Source: CBDFKK01 sp965248815 (GTDB taxonomy: Bacteria; Pseudomonadota; Alphaproteobacteria; SMXP01). Taken from it: a stretch of 64,000 nt of DNA. The notes under the pieces were generated by a model. That model made no database searches. It worked only from the letters and a program-made list of their open reading frames with translations, and was not told where the DNA came from. Position numbers and translations under genes: made by a program. Where the stretch lies: positions 1,860,001-1,924,000 of the forward strand of contig CBDFKK010000008.1 in NCBI GenBank assembly GCA_965248815.1, read 5' to 3'. Shown one piece after another: positions 24,740 through 32,213 of the stretch (its first letter is position 1; each line of letters begins with the position of its first letter).

Positions 24740-26260
24740 ATGGACCGACGTACATTCCATAAGCTGGCTTTGAGCGGCGCTATGGTGGCGGCCTATCCGA
24801 CACGCCGGGCCTTCGGCGAGGCGGTCGATGCCATGACCGAGGTGACGTCCGACCTTGAGGCGGTGACCCGCACGGGCGGTTCAACTGTTCTCGAAAAAGC
24901 GGCAATCAAGGAATTTCAGGAAAGCCTTGCGGGCAAGCTCGTCTTTCCGACCAGCGAAGCGTACGACGAGGTGCGCAAGGTTTGGAATGCCATGATCGAC
25001 AAACGCCCGGCGCTGATCGCGCGGTGCGTGGCGCCGTCCGACGTTATCAAAGCTGTCGACTTTGCGCGCTCACACGATCTTCTTTTGTCGGTTCGCGGAG
25101 GCGGTCATAGCATTTCCGGCAAAGCCGTGTGCGAAGGCGGGCTGATGCTCGATCTCTTCCTCATGAGAAGTGTCCGCGTCGATCCCTTCGCCCAAACTGC
25201 GCGTGTCGAAGGCGGCGCACTGCTGGGTGACCTTGATCGCGAAGCGCAGCAATTTGGTCTGGCGACCACCGCCGGTACGGTTTCACATACAGGCGTCGGC
25301 GGTCTCACGCTTGGCGGCGGCCACGGCCGCTTGGCGCGCCGCTACGGTCTGTCCTGCGACAATGTCCGTTCCGTCGACATTGTCACCGCGGATGGGTCAT
25401 ATCTCCATGCCAACGAAAAAGAGAACAAAGATCTCTATTGGGGCGTGCGCGGCGGCGGCGGAAATTTCGGTGTCGTTACGTCGTTTGAGTTTCAGCTACA
25501 CAAAGTGGGCCCCACTGTTCTCGGCGGTCCTATCATGTATCCCATTGCTCAGGCCAAAGAGGTACTCAAATTCTACGCGGAGTATTCGCAGACGCTGCCC
25601 AATGAATTGACCTTCGACGCAATTCTCATGTCGCGGCCTGGCGGCCCTGCCTTTATCATGCTCGATGTGTTTTATACGGGACGTGCCGACGACCTCGAAA
25701 AGTTGCTCGCGCCTGTGCGCGCGTTCGGCAAACCCATGGCCGATCAAATCGGCGCCGAGGACTATGTGCACGTTCAGCAGCGCGCCAATGCAGGCACGCC
25801 GTGGGGAGGCCTTTATTATAATAAGGCCGGTCTAGCGACGGAGCTCAAAGAAGAAGCCATCGAAAAGCTTGTCGACCAGTTCGAGTCCGACGCCAATGTA
25901 AACGGCGATCCCGGGCGCACAACATTGGTAATCATTCAGCAGCTAGGCGGTGAAATTGCCGCGCTCGATCCTGGAGATACGGCATACGTCCACCGCGATG
26001 CGCGATATGATTTCTTGACGCTAGCCGGCTGGAGCGATCCGGCGCGCTCCGAGGAAAATATTGGGTTCTTGCGCGGGACATATGAGGAGGTCGAGCCCTA
26101 TATGATAGGCTTCTACAGCAACCACATGGTCGATAGCGACAATCCACGAGCGCGATCGGCGTTTCGCGGCAATTACGATCGGTTGGTAGAAGTTAAAAAC
26201 AAATACGATCCGAAAAACCTGTTCCAGCTCAACGCCAATGTAAAACCGACGGTTGCATAA
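24740..26260 (+). CDS. FAD-linked oxidase (PCMH/BBE type) with Tat-like signal
   Basis: Berberine-bridge-type flavoprotein oxidase of 506 aa. From ATG 24740 (SD AGGGGCGAG) the start is MDRRTFHKLALSGAMVAA, a twin-arginine-like signal (RRTFHK), so export as a folded flavoprotein is plausible. LLLSVRGGGHSISGKAVCEG holds the FAD-linking His. The second covalent site is usually a Cys, but here the region reads TVSHTGVGGLTLGGGHGRL without Cys, so single attachment is expected. The C-terminal AFRGNYDRLVEVKNKYDPKN is the BBE tail. It is followed by a molybdenum hydroxylase subunit 103 nt on. Confidence 0.9.
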   Translation: MDRRTFHKLALSGAMVAAYPTRRAFGEAVDAMTEVTSDLEAVTRTGGSTVLEKAAIKEFQESLAGKLVFPTSEAYDEVRKVWNAMIDKRPALIARCVAPSDVIKAVDFARSHDLLLSVRGGGHSISGKAVCEGGLMLDLFLMRSVRVDPFAQTARVEGGALLGDLDREAQQFGLATTAGTVSHTGVGGLTLGGGHGRLARRYGLSCDNVRSVDIVTADGSYLHANEKENKDLYWGVRGGGGNFGVVTSFEFQLHKVGPTVLGGPIMYPIAQAKEVLKFYAEYSQTLPNELTFDAILMSRPGGPAFIMLDVFYTGRADDLEKLLAPVRAFGKPMADQIGAEDYVHVQQRANAGTPWGGLYYNKAGLATELKEEAIEKLVDQFESDANVNGDPGRTTLVIIQQLGGEIAALDPGDTAYVHRDARYDFLTLAGWSDPARSEENIGFLRGTYEEVEPYMIGFYSNHMVDSDNPRARSAFRGNYDRLVEVKNKYDPKNLFQLNANVKPTVA

Positions 26261-26363
26261 GAGAGGCGTGAGTTAGAATGGATCGGAAGTTGAGCTCATA
26301 GGTGCGCGAGCGTTGAGGCGCTGAGCACGTTTTACCGCGTCACTGCCAGAGGGAGCCGACACG

Positions 26364-28616
26364 ATGAATATAAAGCCTGACCTGGGCGTCGTCGGAAAAC
26401 GCCAACCACGTCTCGATGGGCGCGACAAAGTCTCAGGCCGCTCGGTCTTTACCGATGATCTCACCCTCCCTGGCATGCTCCACGGCAAAGTCGTGCGCAG
26501 CCCTTATGCCCGCGCCCGCATTGTCAATATCGATACGTCTAAAGCGGCGCGGCTACCCGGCGTAAAGGCAATTCTCACGGCTGACAACGTTCCGGGGATA
26601 TTGATCGGTGAAAACCGGCCTATCTTTGCTCAGGACATTGCCAATTATGTCGGCGAGGACATCGCAGCGGTTGCCGCTGTCGATGAGGTGACAGCAGAAA
26701 AAGCGCGCGAGCTCATCGAAGTTGAATACGAGCCGCTGCCGTCGGTGACCACCGTCAAGCGCGCCACAAAGCCGGGCGCACCTCTGGTTCACGGCCAAAC
26801 ACCTGGAAATCTCGCACTCGATTTTGACAAGGATTTTGGCGATCCGGATGAGGCTTTTTCCAGATCCGACTATGTTCTATCGGATAAGTTCGGCAGTCCC
26901 GCCAATCATAATCAGTATGCGGAGTTTCATATTGGCGTAGTGGATTTCACCAGGCCGGACAGGTTAGAGGTCTGGACACCGACACAATCCGCGCACAATT
27001 TCCAAACCGGCATGGGCAAGGTCTTTGGTCTCAGCCAAAGTCAGGTGCGGGTCTCGTTCTTGAACGTAGGCGGCGCTTTCACCGGTCGGGGCGGCCCTAA
27101 ACCGCATCACTATGTTGCCGCCGTTTTGTCACGCGAGACGGGCCGGCCGGTCAAAGTCCGGGCGACCGGCGATGAAGAGTTCCTGGTCGGCAATTCCGCT
27201 GGAGGGAATCTGTTTCACTTCAAGACCGGCGTCAGCAAAGACGGTAAAATTAATGCCATTGAGGCGGAGATCATTTTGGATTGCGGCGCCCACCAGGAAG
27301 GGCAAGCCATGCTGGCGGTAATTCCTGCAGGCTCCCTCTCACGCCTGTTCATGACGGAAGACGTGCGCTATCACGGCCAGCTCGTCTACACCAATAACAA
27401 GCCGTACTTTTGTCACCACGGCGGACCCATTGGCCAATTGAATGCGGGTTGGATGCAGCACTTAACTCGCGTTGCCGAAAAAATTGACATGGACCCAATC
27501 GATTTTTTTTTGGCGAACGCCGTTGAAGCCGAACACAAAGCGCCGGACGGCGCTTATCTCGGCAGTTGCGGGCTGAAAGAATGCCTCGAAAAAGTGTCGG
27601 CCGCCTCCGGCTGGAAAGACAAGTACGGCAAGCTGCCGCCTTATCATGGCATTGGCGTCGGCATTGGCAGCATGTCGTCCGGCGCCAAAGGTGCGCAAAA
27701 GCACGACACGTCGGCCGCCTTCGTCAAAGTTGCTGACGACGGCATCGTCACGCTTTACACCGGCATTCCCGACATGGGCCAGGGCACGCATACAACAATG
27801 GCCATTATCGCGGCCGAGGTGTTGGGCGTGGAGGCAAGTGACGTCCGTGTTGTTGCCGGCGACACCGACGTGACGCCGCTTGATCCAGGCGCCTACGCTC
27901 AACGCGGCACGTTTGTGACCGGCAATGGTGTCAAAGCCGCCGCCGAAGATGCGCGCGATCAAATTGCCAAGACCGCGGCTGCTGAATTGGAAGTCGAGCC
28001 ATCGGACTTGATCTTCCGGGGACGGTCCGTCTTTCCCAAAGGCGCGCCCGACCGCGCGATCCCCTTCGATAAAGTGGTTTACAACACGCTGCATAGCGAA
28101 GAGGGCCGCTTCGTCATGGGCCGCGGCTTTTACAATTCGCCGGTGCCGTTCGGCTCCATGGCCTATTCGTTCGGCGCGCAGGTTGCCGAAGTGGAAGTCG
28201 ATCCTGAAACGGGCCGGGTTAAAGTCCACAAAGTTACCGTCGCGCACGATCTCGGCCGCGCTATGAATCCGCTCGCGGTCGAAGGCCAAATTGACGGGCA
28301 GGTCTTTTCGGGTATGAGTCAAGTCCTGTACGAAGAATGCGTCATGGACGAGGGCCAAACGCTCAACCCGTCGCGCCTGGAATATAAATTGCCGCGCACT
28401 TATGAAATGCCCGACATCGAATACATTATTGTCGAGACCATCGATCCTTTTGGCCCGTTCGGCGCCAAGGAAGTCGGCGAAGGTCCGATCGTGGTCAGTA
28501 TGGCAGCGGTCGCAAGCGCGGTTGCTAATGCACTGGGTGGCATGATGCCGGAGATTCCCATGACACCGTGGCGCGTCTTGCGCGCCATCAAGCAAAGAGA
28601 GCAGGCTGCCGCATAG
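26364..28616 (+). CDS. Molybdenum hydroxylase large subunit (xanthine dehydrogenase family)
   Basis: Molybdopterin-binding catalytic subunit of the xanthine oxidase/aldehyde/HcrA class, 750 aa. VGKRQPRLDGRDKVSGRSVF opens the a/b-hammerhead domain, FLNVGGAFTGRGGPKPHHYV and TGIPDMGQGTHTTMAIIAAE are cofactor-binding stretches, and FGAKEVGEGPIVVSMAAVAS carries the catalytic Glu. The usual partner genes for the 2Fe-2S and FAD subunits are not adjacent. Its nearest neighbours are a FAD oxidase of unrelated type and a Sel1 protein. The substrate cannot be called. A short fossil of a related 3' end follows the Sel1 gene. Confidence 0.92.
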   Translation: MNIKPDLGVVGKRQPRLDGRDKVSGRSVFTDDLTLPGMLHGKVVRSPYARARIVNIDTSKAARLPGVKAILTADNVPGILIGENRPIFAQDIANYVGEDIAAVAAVDEVTAEKARELIEVEYEPLPSVTTVKRATKPGAPLVHGQTPGNLALDFDKDFGDPDEAFSRSDYVLSDKFGSPANHNQYAEFHIGVVDFTRPDRLEVWTPTQSAHNFQTGMGKVFGLSQSQVRVSFLNVGGAFTGRGGPKPHHYVAAVLSRETGRPVKVRATGDEEFLVGNSAGGNLFHFKTGVSKDGKINAIEAEIILDCGAHQEGQAMLAVIPAGSLSRLFMTEDVRYHGQLVYTNNKPYFCHHGGPIGQLNAGWMQHLTRVAEKIDMDPIDFFLANAVEAEHKAPDGAYLGSCGLKECLEKVSAASGWKDKYGKLPPYHGIGVGIGSMSSGAKGAQKHDTSAAFVKVADDGIVTLYTGIPDMGQGTHTTMAIIAAEVLGVEASDVRVVAGDTDVTPLDPGAYAQRGTFVTGNGVKAAAEDARDQIAKTAAAELEVEPSDLIFRGRSVFPKGAPDRAIPFDKVVYNTLHSEEGRFVMGRGFYNSPVPFGSMAYSFGAQVAEVEVDPETGRVKVHKVTVAHDLGRAMNPLAVEGQIDGQVFSGMSQVLYEECVMDEGQTLNPSRLEYKLPRTYEMPDIEYIIVETIDPFGPFGAKEVGEGPIVVSMAAVASAVANALGGMMPEIPMTPWRVLRAIKQREQAAA

Positions 28617-28633
28617 CCTAGGGAGATTTAGCC

Positions 28634-29512
28634 ATGACGCGTGTTGGCACGTTCGTTTTGATGATGTTTGGGATTCTATATGTTTCGCCGGCTTTGTCCG
28701 ATGATTTAACCGACATTCTAGTCGCCGCCGAAAATAACAACGTTCAAGCGCAATTGGTCTTGGGCGGCATGCACGAACATGGCATGGGCGTGGCTTTGAA
28801 TGACACGCGAGCGGCCTATTGGTGGCAGCGGGCGTTGGACAATGGGCATGTGGACATCGCCAAGGGTCTGGGCTCTATGTATTTCAGCGGGCGCGGTGTT
28901 CCGCTTGATTACGAACACGCCATGGAACTCTATTTGATTGCGGCGGAGGCCGGGCATCCCCACGCCATCAAACTTGTCGCCTTGGGATACAAGCGCGGAT
29001 TGGGCCTGCCCCAAGATGATGCCAAGGCAAAAGAGTGGGCCGACAAAGCGGCGGTTCTTGAGGGACCGGACGCCGACGTGGTGTTTTTGGACTCTTATCA
29101 ATCAAAAGAGACCGAGCCCCAAGGCGAAGAAGAAGTATTTGCCGAGTTTTTAAATCAAGCGGAGAAGGGCAACTCGCGCGCCTTCTATTATATCAGCGTC
29201 GCTTACACCTCTGGAACCGGCGTGAACAGAAATTACACGGAAGCTGAAAAATGGGCGCGCGAAGCAGCTGAGCTTGGTTTAACTTCCGGCGCCCGGCATT
29301 TGGGGCTATTCCATCAATTGGGTCAAGGCACGGCGATCAATCGTGTGGAAGCTCAAAAGTGGCATTACGTCACCGAAGCTTTGGCGCCCGACAACGAACC
29401 GTTTCTCAGCCAAGTCAACGCCGGTTACATGAGCCAAGATCAAATCGCCGATGCGCGCGGCCAAGCCGACGCGTGGCTGGCGTCCCACGAAGATAGACTT
29501 GCAATTCGTTAG
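28634..29512 (+). CDS. Sel1-repeat exported protein
   Basis: 292 aa with signal peptide MTRVGTFVLMMFGILYVSPA. At least five Sel1-like/TPR-like repeats follow, each of the form A-x-x-x-L-G-x-x-Y-x-x-G-x-G-V: LGGMHEHGMGVALNDTRAAY, LGSMYFSGRGVPLDYEHAME, LVALGYKRGLGLPQDDAKAK, ISVAYTSGTGVNRNYTEAEK and LGLFHQLGQGTAINRVEAQK. Such repeats bind proteins, typically in the periplasm. ATG 28634 lies 17 nt after the molybdenum hydroxylase stop, so it is probably cotranscribed, which is an unusual pairing. Confidence 0.88.
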   Translation: MTRVGTFVLMMFGILYVSPALSDDLTDILVAAENNNVQAQLVLGGMHEHGMGVALNDTRAAYWWQRALDNGHVDIAKGLGSMYFSGRGVPLDYEHAMELYLIAAEAGHPHAIKLVALGYKRGLGLPQDDAKAKEWADKAAVLEGPDADVVFLDSYQSKETEPQGEEEVFAEFLNQAEKGNSRAFYYISVAYTSGTGVNRNYTEAEKWAREAAELGLTSGARHLGLFHQLGQGTAINRVEAQKWHYVTEALAPDNEPFLSQVNAGYMSQDQIADARGQADAWLASHEDRLAIR

Positions 29513-29517
29513 AGGCG

Positions 29518-29568
29518 ACGTGGCGCGTGCTCCGCGCCTTAAAGCAAAGAGAGCAGGCGGCGGCTTAA
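29518..29568 (+). pseudogene. Fossil 3' end of a second molybdenum hydroxylase gene
   Basis: Directly after the Sel1 stop the sequence reads, in one frame, TWRVLRALKQREQAAA and TAA. The end of the intact molybdenum hydroxylase (28569-28616) reads PWRVLRAIKQREQAAA and TAG. Nucleotide identity is high, including AAGCAAAGAGAGCAGGC. The rest of the second copy is missing. It looks like a deletion or recombination scar left by a duplicated gene. Confidence 0.75.
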
Positions 29569-29910
29569 CGCGTCGCTATTTCCGACAAGCCTCGATGCGC
29601 AAGTCCGCCGGTGAGCGAAACAAGTGCAGCGTCTGGTAATGGGTCAACTTCCGCCGAACACAGACCGCGCTGATTTCGTCTGGTCTCTGAGCTTAAGCAG
29701 TCGAAGTTCCGCCGATGTCCGAATTACACCTATGAGCTGACGAAACTGAGAGGTGCTCTGAACGGCTCAGAGTAGTCAATAGCAGCCATGTGGAGACCTG
29801 CACCGCAGCTCGTTGGGCTAACTTTCTTGCGGCTAATATTTCTGCTGCCGGAAGGGCGAATCTTAAGAGGTAGAAGCATCTCTAAGGCGATTGTTCCGTG
29901 TAGGAATGAA
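29569..29910. other. Intergenic region, no gene seen
   Basis: About 340 nt with short frames only. It contains TAATGGGTCAACTTCCGCCGA at 29637-29657, a near copy of the reconstructed target of IS-B, and a second GAAGTTCCGCCGATGTCCG stretch at about 29704. Confidence 0.5.
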
Positions 29911-29930
29911 AGTGTCAGGATTCTTTACAG
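29911..29930 (+). promoter_or_regulatory. Distal copy of conserved upstream motif
   Basis: AGTGTCAGGATTCTTTACAG, exactly 100 bp upstream of a near-identical copy. See the proximal copy at 30011. Confidence 0.6.
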
Positions 29931-30010
29931 TTGCTCTTTGTCGTCGAACTCCCACGATCGAGCGCTTTTTCGTTCTAAATGTGTTTTCTGCTAACTCAAC
30001 ACAGTTAAAA

Positions 30011-30030
30011 AGTGTCGGAATTTTTTACAA
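30011..30030 (+). promoter_or_regulatory. Proximal upstream activator motif of PEP-CTERM gene
   Basis: AGTGTCGGAATTTTTTACAA. Shared pattern with the distal copy: AGTGTC-R-G-R-ATT-Y-TTTACA-R. It lies 84 bp upstream of the GG of a sigma-54 promoter, a usual distance for an enhancer-binding protein. PEP-CTERM genes in other proteobacteria depend on RpoN and the PrsK/PrsR two-component system, so a PrsR-like site is the natural guess (inference). Confidence 0.65.
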
Positions 30031-30093
30031 TTTGGCCACATGCTTAACGGCGCTAACCAACTAACTGCTTAAAAAAATTTGGGTTTCTTACAA

Positions 30094-30109
30094 AGGCACA
30101 GAACTTGCT
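30094..30109 (+). promoter_or_regulatory. Sigma-54 promoter of PEP-CTERM gene
   Basis: AGGCACAGAACTTGCT matches the -24/-12 consensus TGGCAC-N5-TTGCT, with GG (30095-30096) and GC (30107-30108) separated by the required 10 nt. It would start transcription near 30120, about 60 nt before the ATG at 30179. Confidence 0.8.
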
Positions 30110-30178
30110 TTTGTATATAACAGCCGCGCTTGCGTGTGGGGGCAATAATTCAGAGTTTCCTCAACAAAGGAAAAGACA

Positions 30179-30748
30179 ATGAAAAAAATATTTAGCGTAT
30201 TTGCAGTCGCTGCGATTGCAGGCGCAACGCTGTTTGGCACCATTGGACCCGCGAATGCCATACCTGTTACGGAAAATTTCGGGCCATTTAGCAGTGTCGA
30301 TACAAATCCGGCCAGCACTTTCAACTTTACTTCGACACAGTCTGGAATAATTAACGATCTCGATGTTTCACTGACATTTGATAGCATATTTGGTTTTGTT
30401 TTCGCAGATGACATGGAAATCACACTGTCGCACCTCGGCACTACCGTCTTAATCTCTGATAATTCGCTAGGTTTTGGTTTTACACCAATCACTTTTGTCT
30501 TAGACGATGATGGCGGCGTGGGAACACTGTTGCCCAGTAATCCGCTCTCAGCGTTTGATGGCCTTCAATTTGCCGGCCTTTGGACAATATCTTTCTTGGA
30601 CACCGTCCTTCCCGGCGAGTTAGTCGACGTGAATGGCTTTCTCTCAGCCGATGTGACGCAGTCTGTCCCGGAGCCAGGCGCCATTGCCTTAATCGGCTTT
30701 GGCCTAATGAGCCTCGGCGTTGCACGGCGCAGGCGCAAGACTGCCTAA
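30179..30748 (+). CDS. PEP-CTERM sorting domain protein
   Basis: 189-aa exported protein. The N-terminus MKKIFSVFAVAAIAGATLFG is a signal peptide. The C-terminal 28 residues are a textbook PEP-CTERM tail: SVPEPGAIALIGFGL, a hydrophobic stretch, then RRRRK. An exosortase would cut it during transfer to the surface or exopolysaccharide layer. The mature part is Ser/Thr/Asp-rich beta-type sequence, with no enzyme motif. No exosortase or EPS genes are in the window, so the sorting machinery must be elsewhere. SD AAAGGAAAAG precedes the ATG. A strong terminator follows. Confidence 0.93.
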   Translation: MKKIFSVFAVAAIAGATLFGTIGPANAIPVTENFGPFSSVDTNPASTFNFTSTQSGIINDLDVSLTFDSIFGFVFADDMEITLSHLGTTVLISDNSLGFGFTPITFVLDDDGGVGTLLPSNPLSAFDGLQFAGLWTISFLDTVLPGELVDVNGFLSADVTQSVPEPGAIALIGFGLMSLGVARRRRKTA

Positions 30749-30772
30749 ACAATCATTCTAAAGAATGCGACT

Positions 30773-30801
30773 AAAGGCGGTTCTTCGGAGCCGCCTTTTT
30801 G
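30773..30801 (+). terminator. Intrinsic terminator with UUCG tetraloop
   Basis: AAAGGCGGTTC-TTCG-GAGCCGCCTTT followed by T residues: 11 pairs (one G-U) closed by a UUCG tetraloop. Confidence 0.9.
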
Positions 30802-30837
30802 TTGCGCAATTGAGGTTTGCCGATGGCTGCTAATGGG

Positions 30838-30850
30838 ATGGACCGGCTGC
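30838..30850. repeat. IS-B left subterminal inverted repeat
   Basis: ATGGACCGGCTGC, the exact reverse complement of 32192-32204. Confidence 0.88.
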
Positions 30851-30857
30851 TTCCCTA

Positions 30858-30888
30858 GCTGGTTAGTCTGGAAAGACTAATGACCAGC
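30858..30888 (+). other. Hairpin in IS-B transposase leader
   Basis: GCTGGTTAGTCT-GGAA-AGACTAATGACCAGC: 12 base pairs with a 3-nt bulge and a GGAA tetraloop. It ends about 20 nt before the transposase ATG and three bases before the SD AGAAGGAGAAG. It could dampen translation of transcripts entering from outside, a known trick in insertion sequences. Confidence 0.6.
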
Positions 30889-30908
30889 GATTAGAAGGAG
30901 AAGCAGCA

Positions 30909-31970
30909 ATGACGAAGAACCAGTGTGAATCCCATCCTGCACTTGCGTCAATCGGCATCGATATCGGCAAGGATGTTTTCCATATTGTCGCGTTCGATAT
31001 GGACGGGAAGATGGTATTGCGGCGGAAGATCAAGCGCCTTGCACTTGAGAACGAGTTCAAGAAGCTACCGCCTAGTGTTGTTGGCATGGAAGCGTGCCTA
31101 AGTGCGCACTTCGTCAGCCGGACATTGCGCGCGCTGGGCCATGAGCCTCGGATCATCCCGGCGATCTACGTGAAGCCCTTCGTGAAGGGGCAAAAGAACG
31201 ATTACAACGATGCCGAAGCGATTGCCGAGGCGGCTCTTCGTCCCAACCTTCGTATTGTGCGGGAGAAGACGCAAGATCAACTTGATTTGCAGGCCTGCCA
31301 TCGGGTTCGCTCGCGCCTGGTATCGCGGCGCACCGCGACCATCAACCAGATCCGCGCCTTTCTGATCGAACAGGGGATCGCCGTTCGAACGGGTGCGCAT
31401 GCGTTGCGTAAATCTCTGTTTGCGATCTTGGAGAACCGCGAGGAAGAGATCTCACCCCGAATGAATGAACTGATCGTCGGGCTTTATGAAGACTGGCTCT
31501 GGCTCGACGAGCGGATCGAGACGATCACGCGCGAGATTGAGGAGATCAGCAGGAGTGAAGCAAACTGTCAGCGGCTGATGAGCGTTCCCGGCATCGGTCC
31601 TATCATATCAACCGCCATGGTGGCCGCCATTGGAACAGGAGAAGCCTTCAGCCGCGGCCGTGACTTCGGAGTCTGGCTGGGCCTGGTTCCGCGTCAATAC
31701 AGTACAGGCGGGCGCCCGATCCTGGGGCGCATCTCAAAGCGGGGCAGCAAGTATCTTCGAACCCTGTTCATTCAGGCGGCACACGTCATTTTGATGCGTC
31801 CGCATAATTGGGAGAAGTTCAGTTTTGGGCCGTGGCTCAAGCAAGCGGCAACACGGCTTCACCGAAACAAGCTCGCCACTGCACTGGCCAACAAGCTTGC
31901 CCGGATTGCATGGAGCGTTCTGCGAAACAAAAAGAAGTTTGATACACACAGAGAGCCTGCGGCCATCTGA
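30909..31970 (+). CDS. IS110-family transposase (IS1111 group), intact
   Basis: 353-aa RNA-guided recombinase. The N-terminal RuvC-like DEDD domain shows SIGIDIGKDVFHIVAFDMDG (first Asp), VVGMEACLS (Glu) and KNDYNDAEAIAEAA (Asp pair). The C-terminal serine domain has MSVPGIGPIISTAMVAAIG and VWLGLVPRQYSTGGRPILGR. Frame intact, strong SD AGAAGGAG, so this copy should be active in cis with the RNA encoded downstream. It is divergent from the IS-A transposase, so the two elements are unrelated insertions rather than copies. Confidence 0.93.
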   Translation: MTKNQCESHPALASIGIDIGKDVFHIVAFDMDGKMVLRRKIKRLALENEFKKLPPSVVGMEACLSAHFVSRTLRALGHEPRIIPAIYVKPFVKGQKNDYNDAEAIAEAALRPNLRIVREKTQDQLDLQACHRVRSRLVSRRTATINQIRAFLIEQGIAVRTGAHALRKSLFAILENREEEISPRMNELIVGLYEDWLWLDERIETITREIEEISRSEANCQRLMSVPGIGPIISTAMVAAIGTGEAFSRGRDFGVWLGLVPRQYSTGGRPILGRISKRGSKYLRTLFIQAAHVILMRPHNWEKFSFGPWLKQAATRLHRNKLATALANKLARIAWSVLRNKKKFDTHREPAAI

Positions 31971-32191
31971 GCCTGTAAGCCTCGACAAAGTTCGCGATTG
32001 AGAAAGCGCATGGAACGGATCAAGACACGCCCCAAAAGTCTGATGACCCAAATGGTTGCTTGCCAACCTGTCCGCTAATGAGACCAAAGGCGCGTGCGTA
32101 CTCCCATCAAGGCCACGGCCCGCGAGCCGATCAAACAGGCCGGATACATATCAGCGACTTCCGATATCCTGCAAAATCTCTCTTGCGAAAC
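31971..32191 (+). ncRNA. Putative seekRNA/bridge RNA of IS-B
   Basis: 221 noncoding nt between transposase and right inverted repeat. Segment 32044-32054 (TGACCCAAATG) is the exact reverse complement of 32206-32216, which spans the element's right end and the right target flank. Segment 32074-32080 (GCTAATG) equals the left target flank 30829-30835. The hairpin GGTTG-CTTGC-CAACC (32054-32068) separates them. Weaker six-base matches follow at 32102-32107 (reverse complement of 30833-30838) and 32144-32149 (equal to 32203-32208), fitting donor guides. Offsets from the transposase stop are 74, 104, 132 and 174, against 75, 110, 143 and 175 in IS-A. Confidence 0.75.
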
Positions 32192-32204
32192 GCAGCCGGT
32201 CCAT
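32192..32204. repeat. IS-B right subterminal inverted repeat
   Basis: GCAGCCGGTCCAT, the exact reverse complement of 30838-30850. Confidence 0.88.
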
Positions 32205-32213
32205 ACATTTGGG

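Larger units (their letters stand above)
30834..32213 (+). mobile_element. IS1111-type (IS110 family) insertion sequence, IS-B
   Basis: Intact transposase flanked by perfect 13-bp subterminal inverted repeats ATGGACCGGCTGC (30838-30850) and GCAGCCGGTCCAT (32192-32204). TGGG occurs at both outer edges (30834-30837 and 32210-32213). Collapsing it restores ...GGCTGCTAATGGGTCAACTTC..., and a closely similar sequence without an element is present at 29635-29658. The 221-nt noncoding segment after the transposase is typical of IS1111-type right ends. The element inserted just after the PEP-CTERM terminator, without breaking a recognisable gene. Confidence 0.88.

Noticed and set aside
27462..28595. 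377-codon minus-strand frame
   Set aside because: Complement of the molybdenum hydroxylase gene; no domain and low-complexity composition.
29569..30010. CRISPR or other spaced array
   Set aside because: The two 20-nt motifs are spaced 100 bp and occur only twice; no spacer-repeat periodicity is seen anywhere in the window.
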